A DNA stretch of 64,000 nucleotides, taken from NCBI RefSeq assembly GCF_015832195.1, contig NC_052019.1, positions 46,627,016 through 46,691,015 on the forward strand, written 5' to 3'. Within the stretch, counting starts at the first letter, position 1. Every line of letters begins with the position of its first letter. Made by a program: the position numbers and the translations under genes. Source of the DNA: Motacilla alba alba. Its lineage: Eukaryota > Chordata > Aves > Passeriformes > Motacillidae. Positions 62,000 through 64,000 of this stretch are shown here, piece by piece. Below the pieces are notes generated by a model. The model saw only the letters and a program-made list of their open reading frames with translations, was not told where the DNA came from and ran no database searches.

Positions 62000-64000
62000 C
62001 TCCTGCCATGCTCTCGCGTTGCCTCCAGAGCTCAGGAGAACTGGCGCTCCCGCAATCCTCCGAGACACCAGAGCCAGAACAGAGCAAGCCCTGATGGCCC
62101 AGAGCTTCTGCTTATAAACCTAAAAGTATTACAGACTAGGACACTTCTCCTCATGCCTTAAGGTCTCTCCAGCCTCCTTATTTCTGTAAAGCTCACACAG
62201 GGAGTGCCCATTTTGGGAGAAACCCTAGTTCCCAGGTGAGGATGTGTGTCAGTGGAACACAATGTCTGCAGACAGCCTGAGTCATTCATGCAGCCTCTCT
62301 CTGTACAACCGCATCGAGGCTTTTGTGCTATATTGGCAGAAAGGAAGACAAAGTGAAGAGGAAAACATTGCTAAAAAGGGTTATAGTGTTGCCTCACGCG
62401 ACTGTGTTGGAAGAGAAATTGAAACACACAGGTCAATACCACTTCTGGAACTCCAATACTGGTCTGAGCTATCAGCTCCTCACCAGAACTACCCAAAGCA
62501 ACTCTTCTGCTGCAGCTGCTGCTCAGCATGTCCACAAGGAGAAGTAACAACAGGAGCCAGAGGAAATAACGGCATAGGATTCGAGGTGGGATGGTTTTTT
62601 TCTGGGTAGTTTGACAAAGACCAGCTGGATTCTAAGTTGGACATGTTTGTCTCTAGACCCCACACAAAAAAGAGTAGACCCAATATTTTATATTGACTTC
62701 TCAGTAATACGTGGTTCTGGAATATAGAACAGCACGTAGGCATTGAAGACATGCAAAATTAGGAGACTTTAATTATTACAGTTCTGTTTTGAAAATTCAG
62801 ACCTCTCCTGATCAGGACTTAAGAAACTATCTTGTCTGAAATTACTTGAATTTTTCATCTTAGAGACTTTATATTGCATCAGCCTTAAGTTCTTCTCCAC
62901 AATACAGACAGGAACAATCCATTTCCTTGTGAACCCCTATTGCATTATGCAAACACTGCAAATCCATTAAATCCAATATTATTAATGACCCTGTAACTGA
63001 AATGATTACCTGGGGCTTTTAGCCATATGACAAGAGCTTTTCTTGAATGTGTTGAGCATTTACTTTCTTAAAAAACCTTTTCTGACAGACAGGAGTAATT
63101 CCAAACAAGACCAGATGTAACATATCCAAAGTTTTGCCACGTGGTGACAAAACCAGCCTATAAAATTACCTTTTGGAGAGTCTCTTAGTCCCATCAGCAT
63201 GATCGATTCTTGTTCACTTATGACTGCACCACAGTTGGCATTAGGATTTGGGGTCAGACCAGCAAAAGGGATTCTGGTGACAATAGCAGCATTCACGAGC
63301 TCTGTCAATGCAGCATGGTTTATTTAATTCAGCAAACACTTAGCTTTGGCGGCAGAGAGAGAGGCACAGTAATGTAGACAGAAATATTAAGGTAAAAGTG
63401 CAGAGAAAAAAAATTCTCCTGGTTAGACCACGTCTACATTCAAAGGAAATTTGAGGGGGGAGCAATGGAGTGTTTTGGGTTTTTTTGGGTTTTTTTAGTT
63501 TATTTCGTTCCTGGGTTGTTATTTTTCTGAAATAGAGTCCTGCTCTTGTGCTGCAAGAAACATGAGGTGAGGATCACTCAGTGATGAAGGCTCTGCAGCT
63601 GACAGATTACAGGACAGATTCAGCTCCCTCTCTTCAGCTGTGCTTCTCTGCAACTGAAACACTCTCCTTTTTCTCTTTGGATACATTATCTAAGAGGATC
63701 GATACACAGGAGTGAAGACGGCTCAGCTTTCTCAGAAACAGATGCAGCACTGAAAAGACACTCCAAAGGGCCCTAAAAAACACTTGACTCTTGAATAGGT
63801 TAGTATTTAAAGCATTGGACTGTGCAAGTGAAAAATGAAAAACTGTTCCAGTAGAATATGCACCAACACTTTAAAATGGAAGTTCACAAACAAGAGACCC
63901 TTTGTTCAGTGGCACTATTTCCTTTGGTGTTTGGAGGCTTTTTTGTTCCTTTCTGGCTCCAAACTGCCTCAAAGAAACTGAAAATAAATCTTGCTCCAAA
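62000..64000. other. Right-edge sequence, mostly non-coding
   Basis: Apart from the exon candidate at 63.2 kb, this is unique sequence. It includes a small CpG cluster at 62014-62062, a GCTGC-rich patch at about 62507-62525 and a T/G low-complexity tract at about 63474-63499. A 121-codon plus-strand frame at 62244-62609 has no recognisable domain. If a gene runs leftward into the window, its upstream exons lie beyond 64000. Confidence 0.4.
63170..63301 (-). other. Candidate coding exon, minus strand
   Basis: On the minus strand the acceptor GCTGCATTGACAG and the donor AAAAG|GTAATT bound 132 bp. That length is divisible by three, with two leading bases, 43 open codons and one trailing base (phase 1-1). 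The other two frames carry stops early. The translation opens LVNAAIVTRIPFAGL and closes GLRDSPK, with a mixed, globular-looking composition and several CpG-containing codons, which are uncommon in the surrounding DNA. The donor is good, but the acceptor tract is only moderate. I do not recognise the protein. Of the segments seen here it is the most exon-like, but 43 open codons are not rare by chance. Confidence 0.3.

Overview
The window looks like non-coding DNA from a bird, most likely a songbird (Passeriformes). The evidence is three degraded CR1 LINE fragments, the dominant interspersed repeat of birds, and one solo LTR whose 5' end, TATA/poly-A layout and 6-bp target duplication fit the songbird class II (ERVK-like) families. 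The sequence is AT-rich and CpG-poor, and no long conserved reading frame is present. The longest open frame is about 190 codons and does not resemble a known protein. I read the window as the interior of a gene desert or of large introns. No gene could be identified by name.

Layout. 1-3100: unique AT-rich sequence with a 56-A homopolymer. 3101-3178: a perfect 38-bp inverted repeat with a 2-bp spacer. 3179-21256: unique sequence with an AC microsatellite, small duplications, a small CpG cluster near 11.95 kb and a possible regulatory element near 18.6 kb. 21257-21526: CR1 3' end, minus strand. 21527-37664: unique sequence with an 18-bp triplicate, a 24-bp duplication and a possible regulatory element near 33 kb. 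37665-37822: CR1 reverse-transcriptase fragment, plus strand. 37823-46129: unique. 46136-46806: complete solo LTR flanked by GATACT target duplications. 50436-50635: a second CR1 3' end, minus strand, of a different subfamily. 50636-64000: unique sequence with a 63-bp tandem duplication. This last region also holds the best candidates for real exons, on the minus strand at 61.6-63.3 kb.

Several short minus-strand segments are bounded by good splice acceptors and donors, and some are open in one frame (63170-63301, 61893-61959, 61561-61741, 56983-57043, 29931-29985, 20550-20609, 11713-11773). They could belong to a gene or lncRNA transcribed right to left. Each could also be a chance match in 64 kb, and I recognise none of the peptides, so all have low confidence. 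No RNA gene, CRISPR array, origin or operon was found, and none is expected in this type of sequence. The best-supported items are the solo LTR, the perfect palindrome and the CR1 fragments.
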